A stretch of 64,000 nt of DNA from assembly GCF_029433335.1 (NCBI RefSeq), contig NZ_JAQTHX010000002.1, positions 186,001 through 250,000 of the forward strand, written 5' to 3'. Source of the DNA: Bifidobacterium sp. ESL0745. Lineage in GTDB: Bacteria > Actinomycetota > Actinomycetes > Actinomycetales > Bifidobacteriaceae. Within the stretch, counting starts at the first letter, position 1. Every line of letters begins with the position of its first letter. Positions 53,461 through 61,860 of this stretch are shown here, piece by piece. The notes under the pieces are model-generated. The model was not told the DNA's origin and did no database searches. It worked only from the letters and a program-made list of their open reading frames with translations. The position numbers and the translations under genes were made by a program.

Positions 53461-53637
53461 GCTACCTCCTTGGTGCTCTGGAATTTATATAGTTACTTTA
53501 TTGCAACGAATCGTCATGAATACTCTGGTTTTCTTTCTGGAAGCGGAGCGTTGTTGTGCCTATGTTATGAACTTTAAAATTCGGAAGTCGATTGAGTTGT
53601 TGTTTACGGGTTTGAGCTAATTGACTTCATGGTCTTG
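53461..53637. other. Short AT-rich spacer
   Basis: 177 bases between the end of the BspA-type gene and the small 85-residue gene. It contains only the promoter and ribosome-binding site of the small gene. Confidence 0.5.
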
Positions 53638-56600
53638 TCAGTGGCTGTCGGCGCGGCGATCGCGTGCGCGGTGGACGGCCGCCGCGAGCACAAGGGCGAG
53701 TACGCCGGCTGCGAGGATGAGCAGTCCGCGTAGGAGCTGCCGGCGCGTGAGGCCGGTGAAAGGCAGCGCGGTGAAGGGTAGCGGAGGGAACGTGTAGTTG
53801 AAGGTGCTGATGATGTACGCTCCCGCTGGGTCGGCGGTTGCGGCGCGTGTGGCCAGTGCGTCGGTGTTGCCGCTCCATGCTGGGCTGCTCATCCCGCTTT
53901 TGTCGGCCCAAGTGCCGGACTGGCTGACGTTGGCGAAGGCCTTGTTGTTTGTGGTGTTGGAGAGCGTGGTCTTCTTGCCGAGGCGCAGAGCCTTGAGGTT
54001 CGGCGGAAGCATGCCGTCCATGCTGGTGACGCTGGTGGTGTCCCAGCTGTTGAGGTCGAGGGTGCTGAGCCTGGTGTCGTTGGCGAACATGTTGCCCATG
54101 TCGGTGACCTTCTCGGTGTCCCATTTGTCGGTGTCCCATCTGTCGATGCCCGTGATGGTGGAGAGGTTGGGGTTGTTGCCGAAGATGCCGTTCATGTCGG
54201 TGACGTTGCCGGTGTGCCAATCACTGACATCGAGGCTGGCGAGGCTGGTGACGTTGAAAGTGCTGTTCATGTTGGTGACCTTGCTGGTGTCGAAGCCTTT
54301 GAGCCCGGTGATGGTGGTGAGCGCCGGGTCTTCCCAGAACATGCCCTGCATGCTAGTGTTGCCGGCGGTGGCGAGGTTGGTGACGTCGATGGTCTTGACC
54401 CTGGGGAGCCTGCCGAACAGGAAGGCGCCTCCGGCGTAGGTGGTCTCGCTGGTGTTGGGGGCGAGCTTGACGCCGGTCTTGACGGTGGCCTTGGTGACGC
54501 TGTCGTCGCTCCAGGGAACCCCGGTGGTCACGGTGGTGCCCGCGGAGTTTTCAGGCACGGTGCCGGAGTCGAGGCTGAGTACGCATTCGGCGTTCTCGCC
54601 CTCGCCGGTGAGCGTCTCACTCCAGGTCAGCGTGTTGCCGGTGTGCGTGTCCCAGGTGTGGCTGCCGGGCTGCGTGCACGCGGTTGGGAACGAGTAGGTG
54701 ACGCTGGAGATGACGTACTCGCCCATCGGGCTGTCGGTCGCGGCGCGTGCGGCCAACTGGTCAGTGCTGCCGCTCCAGGCCGGGTTGAGGGTCCAGGGAT
54801 CGTTGTGGCTCCCGCTCTTGTCCACCCATGTGCCGGGCTGGCTCACGGAGGAGAATGCGGAGTTCGATGGGTCCTTCTTGAGTTTGGTCTTCTTGCCGAG
54901 GCGGAGGGCCTGCAGGTTCTGCGGGAGCATCATGTTCACAGCTGCGGTGTTTGTGATGCTTGCTGTGTTCCAGTTGTTGAGGTCCAGACTGGTGAGTTTG
55001 TAGTCGCCGTAGAACATGTAGCTCATGTTGTTGACCTGTGTGGTGTTCCAGTTGTTGAGGTCCAGGCTGGTGAGTTTGTAGTCGCTGGAGAACATAGCGC
55101 CCATGTTGCGGACAGAAGAAGTGTCCAAGTCGCCTATGCCGGTTATTTGTGTGAGTTCGCTGCAGTTAGTGAACATAACGTTCATGCTGGTGACGTTGTG
55201 AGTGTTCCAATTCGAGACATTGATCTTGGCGAGATTAGTGTTGTTGAAGGTGCTTTTCATGTTTTTGACGCTGGAAGTGTCCCAGTTTTCCGTTCCCGTG
55301 AGGGTTTCAAGATTTGGGGTTTTGTAGAACATGCCTTCCATGCTGGTGTTGCCTGTGGTTGTCAGATTACCGACGTCGGCGCTTTTGAGTTTTGGCATAT
55401 TGGCAAAAAGGTAGCTGCCGCTGGTGTTGGTGGTCTGGCCGGTGTTGGGCGCGAGCTTGACGCCGGTCTTGACGGTGGCCTTGGTGACGTTGTCGCCGGT
55501 CCATGGGACGTAGGTGTTCAGGATGCCTCCGTTGTGGTTGGGCACGGTGCCGGAGTCGAGGCTGAGCACGCATTCCACGTTCTCGCCCTCGCCCTCGAAC
55601 GTCTCGCTCCAGGTGAGCGTGCCCCAGGTGTGGCTGCCGGGCTGGGTGCAGGCGGTCGGGAACGTGTAGCTAAAGCCGTTAACGATGTATTCTCCGGCGG
55701 GGCTGGTGCCCGCGGCGCGAGTGGCCAGTTGAGCGGTGTTGCCGCTCCATGTCGGGCTGCTTATCCCGCTCTTGTCGGCCCAAGTGTATGTACCAACGTT
55801 GGCGAAGGCATTGTTGCCGGCGGCGTTCTTGAGCGTGGTCTTCTTGCCGAGGCGGAGGGCATTCAGGTTCGCCGGGAGCATCTGGTCCATGTATGTGATC
55901 TGAGTAGTGTCCCAGTAGATGAGATCAAGCGTGGTGAGTTTGGTGTCCCTGTCAAACATGTAACCCATGTCGGTGACTTGGGAGGTGTTCCAGCCGTTGA
56001 TGCCAGTGATGGCGGTGACGTTGGGGACGCTGGAGAAAAGATAGCGCATGTTGGTGACGTTGCTGGTGTTCCATTGGTCGAGTCCGTTGATGGTGGTGAG
56101 GGCGGGGTCCTGCCAGAACAGCGCAAACATGTCTTTGGTCTGGCTGGTGTCGAGGTTGGCGACGTTGGCGGTCTTGAGCTTGCTCATCCTGGCGAACAGA
56201 TAGCGTCCGCCTCGTTCGGAGACGCTGACGCCATTGTTCACGTTGACGGTGGTGACGCTGTTGTCATGGTCCCACGGGACCGCGGTCGAAGTCGACGTGT
56301 CTGCATGATAGGGTGCGGTCCCGCCGGTGAAGGTCATGGTGCATTGTGTGCTGTCGCTCTCGTCTGGTGCCTCCTGCCAGTCGAGGGTGTAGGTGTTGTC
56401 GGTCCAGTGATGCCGGCCGGCCTGGTGGCAGGTGAGACCCGAACCGGCGTACATGTTGGCCTGGGTCGCGGAGGCAGGGATGTCGAGTCCTGGGTTGCCG
56501 ATGGTCTTGAGAACAGTCGTGCCGCTGAACATGCTGTCCATGTTGATGACGTTGCTGGTGTTCCATTGGTCGAGTCCGTTGATGGTGGTGAGGGCGGGGT

Positions 56601-57237
56601 CCTGCCAGAACAGCGCAAACATGTCTTTGGTCTGGCTGGTGTCGAGGTTGGCGACGTTGGCGGTCTTGAGCTTGCTCATCCTGGCGAACAGATAGCGTCC
56701 GCCTCGTTCGGAGACGCTGACGCCATTGTTCACGTTGACGGTGGTGACGCTGTTGTCATGGTCCCACGGGACCGCGGTCGAAGTCGACGTGTCTGCATGA
56801 TAGGGCACAGTGCCACTCGTAAAAGTAAGCACACAGTCGTTGCCTACGACCGTTTCGTTCCAATGAAGTGGGTCAGTGCCGCCACTTTCTGGCCATTTAT
56901 GGTCACCTGGCGTTGCGCTGCAGGTTCCGTCCTGCGGGCCTATACTGTCGCGGGTCTCAACGTGGTGCTTCTTGGAAGGTTGCGGCTCATTGGCCGGAGC
57001 GGGCTTTGCCGGTTTTGTGCCGGGCGCCGTGGTGTTCGGAGTCTTTGAGTGCTCCGCAGTCTGCGGCGGTTCCTGCGGCTGGGAGGGCGCCGGGGTTGCA
57101 GGGGTTGTGGATTGAGCTGAGTCGATCTGGGTGTCGGGGATGCTGGATTCAGGCGCGGGGGCATTGGCGGAGAGAAGCGCGAGCGCGGTGAGCACGACCG
57201 CGATCTTGCTTGTAATACCGTTGCGCCACGACGACAT
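53638..57237 (-). CDS. BspA-type LRR wall protein with LPFTG sorting signal
   Basis: A 1199-residue protein. The signal peptide is IAVVLTALALLSANAPA, followed by a Pro/Thr-rich segment. Many BspA-type (DUF285) leucine-rich repeats follow, with the pattern FxxLTxxxLxxWNTSxVTxMxxMF (NGLDQWNTSNV, LTSLDLNNWNTTQVNNM). These blocks are separated by beta segments (TFTGGTAPYHADTSTS). The C-terminus carries ALPFTGL, a hydrophobic helix and RARDRR, a sortase signal. Such proteins bind host matrix or other bacteria. The ATG at 57237 has AAGGGG nearby. Two segments of 258 bases are identical 492 bases apart, showing a recent internal duplication. Confidence 0.9.
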   Translation of the reverse strand: MSSWRNGITSKIAVVLTALALLSANAPAPESSIPDTQIDSAQSTTPATPAPSQPQEPPQTAEHSKTPNTTAPGTKPAKPAPANEPQPSKKHHVETRDSIGPQDGTCSATPGDHKWPESGGTDPLHWNETVVGNDCVLTFTSGTVPYHADTSTSTAVPWDHDNSVTTVNVNNGVSVSERGGRYLFARMSKLKTANVANLDTSQTKDMFALFWQDPALTTINGLDQWNTSNVINMDSMFSGTTVLKTIGNPGLDIPASATQANMYAGSGLTCHQAGRHHWTDNTYTLDWQEAPDESDSTQCTMTFTGGTAPYHADTSTSTAVPWDHDNSVTTVNVNNGVSVSERGGRYLFARMSKLKTANVANLDTSQTKDMFALFWQDPALTTINGLDQWNTSNVTNMRYLFSSVPNVTAITGINGWNTSQVTDMGYMFDRDTKLTTLDLIYWDTTQITYMDQMLPANLNALRLGKKTTLKNAAGNNAFANVGTYTWADKSGISSPTWSGNTAQLATRAAGTSPAGEYIVNGFSYTFPTACTQPGSHTWGTLTWSETFEGEGENVECVLSLDSGTVPNHNGGILNTYVPWTGDNVTKATVKTGVKLAPNTGQTTNTSGSYLFANMPKLKSADVGNLTTTGNTSMEGMFYKTPNLETLTGTENWDTSSVKNMKSTFNNTNLAKINVSNWNTHNVTSMNVMFTNCSELTQITGIGDLDTSSVRNMGAMFSSDYKLTSLDLNNWNTTQVNNMSYMFYGDYKLTSLDLNNWNTASITNTAAVNMMLPQNLQALRLGKKTKLKKDPSNSAFSSVSQPGTWVDKSGSHNDPWTLNPAWSGSTDQLAARAATDSPMGEYVISSVTYSFPTACTQPGSHTWDTHTGNTLTWSETLTGEGENAECVLSLDSGTVPENSAGTTVTTGVPWSDDSVTKATVKTGVKLAPNTSETTYAGGAFLFGRLPRVKTIDVTNLATAGNTSMQGMFWEDPALTTITGLKGFDTSKVTNMNSTFNVTSLASLDVSDWHTGNVTDMNGIFGNNPNLSTITGIDRWDTDKWDTEKVTDMGNMFANDTRLSTLDLNSWDTTSVTSMDGMLPPNLKALRLGKKTTLSNTTNNKAFANVSQSGTWADKSGMSSPAWSGNTDALATRAATADPAGAYIISTFNYTFPPLPFTALPFTGLTRRQLLRGLLILAAGVLALVLAAAVHRARDRRADSH
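56056..56313. repeat. Internal duplication, copy nearer the C-terminus
   Basis: 258 bases that appear identical to 56548-56805, offset 492 bases (164 codons). Encodes the PYHADTSTS ... NGLDQWNTSNV segment. Sequence identity extends through the DNA, including synonymous positions. Confidence 0.8.
56548..56805. repeat. Internal duplication, copy nearer the N-terminus
   Basis: Second copy of the 258-base segment within the BspA-type gene. The flanking sequences diverge at once, which marks the edges of a duplication or gene-conversion tract. Confidence 0.8.
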
Positions 57238-57648
57238 CCTGATACCCCTTTTGTAAAGCCACACCCAACACTGCGTCTAATAAACCATACAGAATCAAGA
57301 ATACCGTTTCAGCAATACAACTATGTCTTACGCCAAGGAATTATCACCATATGCTTAACTGCGTTAAAAATGCCTCAGAATGAAGGGATTTGGTGCCTGG
57401 TCTGAAGCCTCGTGAGTCTTTGTGCCAATGCCCTTCTCGATGAGAAGAATAGCGCAACTGTATTGCCTATTGGTTCAGGTTCGTCGCCGTGGACGATTTA
57501 TACCGATGAATACGGCGTCCGGGGCTAGGCGGCACTTTTGCCCGGTTCGAATGAGTGAGATTTCGGAATCGCCAACGATAGTGTTCGTGTCTGTGGCGCC
57601 GATGATTGTTTTGCGCCCGGTAACAAGTGATGACAACGGCGAAATGGC
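57238..57648. other. Intergenic stretch between the BspA-type and COG2865-type genes
   Basis: 411 bases. The part next to the BspA-type gene carries its promoter. A minus-strand frame from just after the COG2865-type stop to 57475 is open for about 57 codons and reads like a protein end, but has no convincing start. It may be a decayed remnant. Nothing else is seen. Confidence 0.4.
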
Positions 57649-58812
57649 TTAGAGACTGGTGCTCAATGTGTAGCGTGTGGTTGCTCCTTTACCGGTGCGG
57701 AGCAGAACGCCGTCTGTGACGAGCTTGCGTAGGATTCCCTTGGCTTTTGTCGGCCCTGAACCGATTAATTGCTGTGTCTGGGCACGGGTGATGTCGTTGT
57801 GCGCACTGAGATAGGCAAGAATGGTGTCCTGTTCATTGCCCTTTTGTATCTGAGCGCTGGCTGCTGCGGAGATAGGAGTCGGGGAATCGCCATCAAGGTG
57901 GGATGGTTGGGTATGGATATCAGCGTCGGCCGTGGATTTTTCGATATTAAGATTTTCAGCTTTACTCTTGCCTAGAGCGTGGCTATTATTTCCGACCGTT
58001 TTCAGCGTGAACGCAAGTTCGGTGCGGTCCGGGTCGAACGATTCCGTCAATCGTGGGTGGGGAAGGCCAGCCCAATCGCAGCCTGCGCGCATGGCGTCGA
58101 AGCCGCTGCCTGCGCGTTCGGCGATGGAAATGAGTGAGAACATCTTCAGCAGCGTGGGGTTGCGGGAATCCGAAATACCGCCGGCCATGGCCACATCGGC
58201 CGGGATTCGCAGGCCGCCGGGATTGGCGAATGTGATCTTGTCTTTTTGCAAAACGATGACGGTGTTGCCGCGCATGTAATAATCGGCGTGGATGAGGGTG
58301 TTGGCAAACGCCTCGCGCAAGGCAAGGTGCAGAGGGGTGTCGTCGACCCGGCGCAACTCGGTATCGACCATGAAGGGCCTTGGCACGGATTGGGTCAGCC
58401 TTTGCCAGACGCGCAGCCAGAAATCATAGAGATTACCGCTCCATTCCCCGTCGCCACTGACTATTCTGTGGTCCCAACGGCTGGTTCCGCCCAACTGCTC
58501 CCTGTAGTCGAGGAAAAAGTACGGGAATTCACGTGTGATCATCCATTCCTTGCCGAACATCAGAAGGCCTGCGCGGGTTGGGTGCGGTTTATTGTCCTCG
58601 CCTTTGGCGCTCGTTCCCAGCCGTAGCAGGAACTCGTCGGTATCGAGCGAAAGCCAAGGGTGGTTGGGACGTGCGGCGCTCATGGTGTTGCGATACGCGT
58701 TGATGGTGCCTTTGTCGAGGTCGTCCAACGAGAATTTTTCCAGCGGCATCTGATCCAGCGCGGTGGTCCCGTTGCCTTTGTCTGAGTGGCTCAACGATTT
58801 AGAATCGAACAT
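57649..58812 (-). CDS. COG2865-type regulator/ATPase, N-terminally shortened
   Basis: A 387-residue protein matching the middle and C-terminal part of COG2865 (AlbA_2-HATPase) proteins. Motifs are PTRAGLLMFGKEWMI, FFLDYREQLGGTSRWDHRI, SGNLYDFWLRVWQRL, DDTPLHLALREAFANTLIHADY and the GHKL-like ATP region DSRNPTLLKMFSLISIAERAGSGFDA. A winged helix closes the protein (AHNDITRAQTQQLIGSGPTKAKGILRKLV). The usual N-terminal AlbA_2 domain (about 150-190 residues) is missing. The ATG at 58812 is preferred: AAGGA lies eight bases before it. It may be a functional short form or a truncated gene. An operator-like palindrome lies upstream. Confidence 0.8.
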   Translation of the reverse strand: MFDSKSLSHSDKGNGTTALDQMPLEKFSLDDLDKGTINAYRNTMSAARPNHPWLSLDTDEFLLRLGTSAKGEDNKPHPTRAGLLMFGKEWMITREFPYFFLDYREQLGGTSRWDHRIVSGDGEWSGNLYDFWLRVWQRLTQSVPRPFMVDTELRRVDDTPLHLALREAFANTLIHADYYMRGNTVIVLQKDKITFANPGGLRIPADVAMAGGISDSRNPTLLKMFSLISIAERAGSGFDAMRAGCDWAGLPHPRLTESFDPDRTELAFTLKTVGNNSHALGKSKAENLNIEKSTADADIHTQPSHLDGDSPTPISAAASAQIQKGNEQDTILAYLSAHNDITRAQTQQLIGSGPTKAKGILRKLVTDGVLLRTGKGATTRYTLSTSL

Positions 58813-58838
58813 GACTGCCATCCTTGCGTCGGCCGCTT

Positions 58839-58878
58839 ATCGGTCGCGGCCGAAGTAAAGGCTTCGGGCGCGACCGAT
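58839..58878. promoter_or_regulatory. Palindrome and GCGACCGA boxes upstream of the COG2865-type gene
   Basis: ATCGGTCGCGGCCGAAG (58839-58855) is an inverted copy of CTTCGGGCGCGACCGAT (58862-58878), one mismatch. Further GCGACC boxes follow at 58912-58919 (GCGACCGA), 58985-58992 (GCGACCGG) and 59017-59024 (GCGACCAA). The palindrome ends 27 bases before the start codon, where autoregulation would act. Confidence 0.65.
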
Positions 58879-59190
58879 TTATCATATAAATATTAAGTGT
58901 ATCGGATGTTCGCGACCGACAGGTAGAAATTTGCGTCTGACATCGGACGTTTTTGACCAAGCTGCGTCCGCTAGAGTCCGATATGCGACCGGTAATTGGA
59001 CGTATCCGGCCGATGTGCGACCAACAGTATCCAACAAACGGTTGTTTGTGACAGTTGCTGCGAATTTTGCAACAACTGGAATTCTCTTAAGTTCTTCGCA
59101 TTTTATTTTGGTCAGATAGTTGTTATATGTGGCCATGCCTTACTTGAAGATATCCGAGATTCGAAAGGTAAATGTTTCACGAGCAAACTT
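58879..59190. other. Intergenic region with further GCGACC boxes
   Basis: 312 bases between the palindrome and the end of the pseudokinase gene. It carries three GCGACC boxes and several GTCCG or ATCGG words. A frame of 84 codons on the minus strand (58882-59136) has no convincing ribosome-binding site. Confidence 0.45.
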
Positions 59191-61701
59191 CTAGAACAGC
59201 TGGACGTGGTTGATGTAGAGGGAGTGGTTGGGCAGGGAGTCCATCGGGACCCAAAGCAGGAAGTCCTGCGAATTGACGGGCTTGGAGAACTTGACTTCGG
59301 TGGTGCCGCTTTGGTCGAAGGTGAACTGCGCGACCTGCTGGCCGGCGCTCGGGTCCTGGGTGGTGTTGGCGATCAGGTAGCCGGTGCCGCCGGACGTGCG
59401 GATCTGGACGACGAAGCGGGTGACGGTGGACGGCTGGCTTACGTGCATGTAATACGCAAGGCCGTTCTGGCCTGCGGGTTGACGGTAGAACTCCTGCTTG
59501 TCGATGATCAGCGGGGTATTGTTCACCGGAATCGAAGGTGCGGGCACGGCGTTGGCGATCTTGTCGGCGTTGGTCACCTTCGGCGTCGCCCCGGATTGCG
59601 ATGAAGTGCTTCCGGAAGACTGCTGCGACGAAGTGCCCCCGTTTTGCTTGCTTGAGCCATTGTTCTGCTCTTCGGCAGTGCTTCCGTTGCCTTGGGCCCC
59701 GAACGGCACTTTGTTCAGATTCATGTTGGGCCACGGGTCGGAGCTGGACTGCTGGTAGGATCCACCGCTGCTGCTGTGGCCGATAAGTTCGTATGCGGCG
59801 ATGCCTGCGGCCGCGATAATCAGCACGATGACGGCGATAATGGCCACGGCTTTGGTGGTCAGCTTGCCCAAAAGCGGGGTGTCGGCGATGTCGTCGCTGG
59901 ATGTGTTGGTTGTCTGCTCGGCCTTTTGCTGCGGTGTGAAGCTGGGAGGGGTAATCACCGGATTGGCGGCGTTGATGGCTTCCTGCTCCGCCTGAAGCGC
60001 CTGTGCGGATTCATGTCCGGGCTCGATGAAATTTCCATTGGTGTCGAGCAGCGGGATACGGCCTGTGGCCTCGGTATGGTTGCCGGGGGTGCCGTCGCGC
60101 AGGCTGGTGGCGTTATTGCCCTTCATGGCAAAGTCGAATTGCATCGTCGGGTTGGTGGTCTGGACGGCATTCGGATCGAAATCCGGGAAAATAGAATCGT
60201 CGGCCGTCGAATCGAACGACTTAAAGGCATCTGCCATTTCCGCGGCCGTCAGGTCGTGCAAATCCATGCGGGGGGCTGCGGCGTTGCTGATATCGTCGGG
60301 CGAATTGCCTGAGCCGTCGTTGCGGGTCTTGTTGCGCTGACGCCACCACTTCGCGGCCTTGTCGTCCACGGATTCTTCCGGATTTGCGGTCTGGGAGGCG
60401 GGATTGGCATTGGTGTTCGCTGATGCATTCGGTTGGATTACGACCGTGGCGCCTGAAGGATTGCTACTGGCTGACGATGCCGGAGATACCGGAGATACCG
60501 GAGATACTAACGACGATTGTGATGCCGGCGAAGCCGCTGAACCCTTTTGCGGAGGCATCACTGTCGTTTCGTCAGATGTATTACCAGAAGGCTGGTTGTC
60601 GTCTGTGCCGTCGCTCTTTGGCTGGTCGGAAGAATCCGCTTTACCCGCATTGGGTGATGCCGGAACGGAAAGTGAAGACGTTGCTTTCGAACCGTTGGCG
60701 GAAGCCGCCGCAGCAGCAGTGGGCTTTTGCGCCGCGGCGGCAGCCAAGGCGCTGGCACCAGCTCCGGCCGCTCCGGCCGCTCCTGCCACCGCTACTGCCG
60801 ATTCGGCTGCACTGGCCGCCTGACGTGCACGGAATTGCAATTGGTTGGTCGAAAGATTTTGCGGAAAATCAAGGATATTGCCGTTCCGCGGCCTGCGTAG
60901 CGCAAGTCGCAAAATCGAAGCCTCGCCATCGGAAGTGGGCCGTTTCAGCTCGCTTCCGGGAAGTTCGGTCAGTGGTTTGACCGACCCTAGCAGGGCCACA
61001 AGTTCGGCCAGCGAAACCATGGAAAGGCTCGGTCTGCTGTCGGCGTCCTTGATGGTCAGCCCGCGCTCGCAGATGATGTGGAACTCTTCCGGAGTGTCTT
61101 CGGGAAGCCGCGAAAGATCGAAGTTCTTGACCTCGGCGGTCCATTCCCCCGTGAGCATCGAGTAAAGCAGCGCCGCCAGCTCATGCACCGCCAGCATTTC
61201 AGGGCTTAGGTTCCGTGTGTCCGGATTGCTGACGAACATGGCCTCGACGGGGGCATCGGCGATTTGCACGCCCTTTGAGGTGATGCGCACGATGTCGGTG
61301 CTCAAGGCGCTCATTTTCAGGTCGTCGTGAAGCAGGGTTTCGAGTCCATCGGCGGTTTCCGCAAGGATGGAACGCATGGCTTCATAGCCGAGTTTGCGGG
61401 TGCCGTGGCCGATGAAATTATTGAGCGAAAGCCCCTGATCAAGGCGCGTGATCAGCACGGGAATGTCGCCGACATGCTGCATCTGGATGACCTGCGTGAA
61501 GTGCGGGTTGCGTGAAAGAGTGAGCGTCGAGGCGATGGCTTCGAAACTGGGGATCGCGGCCTTGTCGGTGACGATGAGCAGCTGGCAATCCCGCGCGAGG
61601 ATGCGGTCGTTGGCCTTCCACGCTTCAAGGCCGGGTACGCTACGCAGCGGCGACACCAACGTATATCTGCTGATGACGATATCTCCCAGCTGTGGCTTCA
61701 T
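59191..61701 (-). CDS. Pseudokinase-type membrane protein linked to MurJ
   Basis: An 836-residue protein. Residues 1-260 have a protein-kinase-like fold (YTLVSPLRSVPGLEAWKAND, LEALHDDLKMSALSTDIVRI-like core, NLSPEMLAVHELAALLYSML) but lack the HRD and DFG catalytic motifs, hence a pseudokinase. A long Ala/Ser/Pro-rich linker (about 280-600) follows, then one transmembrane helix (AIIAVIVLIIAAAGIAAY, about 617-640) and an extracytoplasmic C-terminal beta domain (about 690-836) that ends YINHVQLF. In Mycobacterium the MurJ homologue carries a similar pseudokinase domain that PknB phosphorylates and FhaA binds. Here it is a separate gene downstream of murJ. The role in regulating cell-wall export is inferred. 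The ATG at 61701 follows GGGGATATT. Confidence 0.82.
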   Translation of the reverse strand: MKPQLGDIVISRYTLVSPLRSVPGLEAWKANDRILARDCQLLIVTDKAAIPSFEAIASTLTLSRNPHFTQVIQMQHVGDIPVLITRLDQGLSLNNFIGHGTRKLGYEAMRSILAETADGLETLLHDDLKMSALSTDIVRITSKGVQIADAPVEAMFVSNPDTRNLSPEMLAVHELAALLYSMLTGEWTAEVKNFDLSRLPEDTPEEFHIICERGLTIKDADSRPSLSMVSLAELVALLGSVKPLTELPGSELKRPTSDGEASILRLALRRPRNGNILDFPQNLSTNQLQFRARQAASAAESAVAVAGAAGAAGAGASALAAAAAQKPTAAAAASANGSKATSSLSVPASPNAGKADSSDQPKSDGTDDNQPSGNTSDETTVMPPQKGSAASPASQSSLVSPVSPVSPASSASSNPSGATVVIQPNASANTNANPASQTANPEESVDDKAAKWWRQRNKTRNDGSGNSPDDISNAAAPRMDLHDLTAAEMADAFKSFDSTADDSIFPDFDPNAVQTTNPTMQFDFAMKGNNATSLRDGTPGNHTEATGRIPLLDTNGNFIEPGHESAQALQAEQEAINAANPVITPPSFTPQQKAEQTTNTSSDDIADTPLLGKLTTKAVAIIAVIVLIIAAAGIAAYELIGHSSSGGSYQQSSSDPWPNMNLNKVPFGAQGNGSTAEEQNNGSSKQNGGTSSQQSSGSTSSQSGATPKVTNADKIANAVPAPSIPVNNTPLIIDKQEFYRQPAGQNGLAYYMHVSQPSTVTRFVVQIRTSGGTGYLIANTTQDPSAGQQVAQFTFDQSGTTEVKFSKPVNSQDFLLWVPMDSLPNHSLYINHVQLF

Positions 61702-61860
61702 AATATCCCCGACCCTACGCAACGAACACAAATAATTATCAGACGGTACAAACCGCCTGTTTCATTCTATCCATGGCCGTAGCCGGGGCAAAAGTTTTTT
61801 GGCAAGATTTCGTGTCGATTTGGCACATTCCGGCCGCTTGACTGAATATCGCAAGGTTTC

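Noticed and set aside
54214..57048. A 944-codon open frame antisense to the BspA-type gene
   Set aside because: Its protein mirrors the repetitive, GC-rich coding strand opposite and shows no domain or signal. It arises from the codon bias of the real gene.
57475..57648. A minus-strand open frame following the COG2865-type gene
   Set aside because: It reads like the end of a protein but has only a possible TTG start and no ribosome-binding site. A decayed gene remnant cannot be excluded, but it cannot be supported.
58882..59136. An 84-codon minus-strand open frame
   Set aside because: It lacks a clear ribosome-binding site and covers a region of repeated operator-like boxes. The product has no recognisable features.
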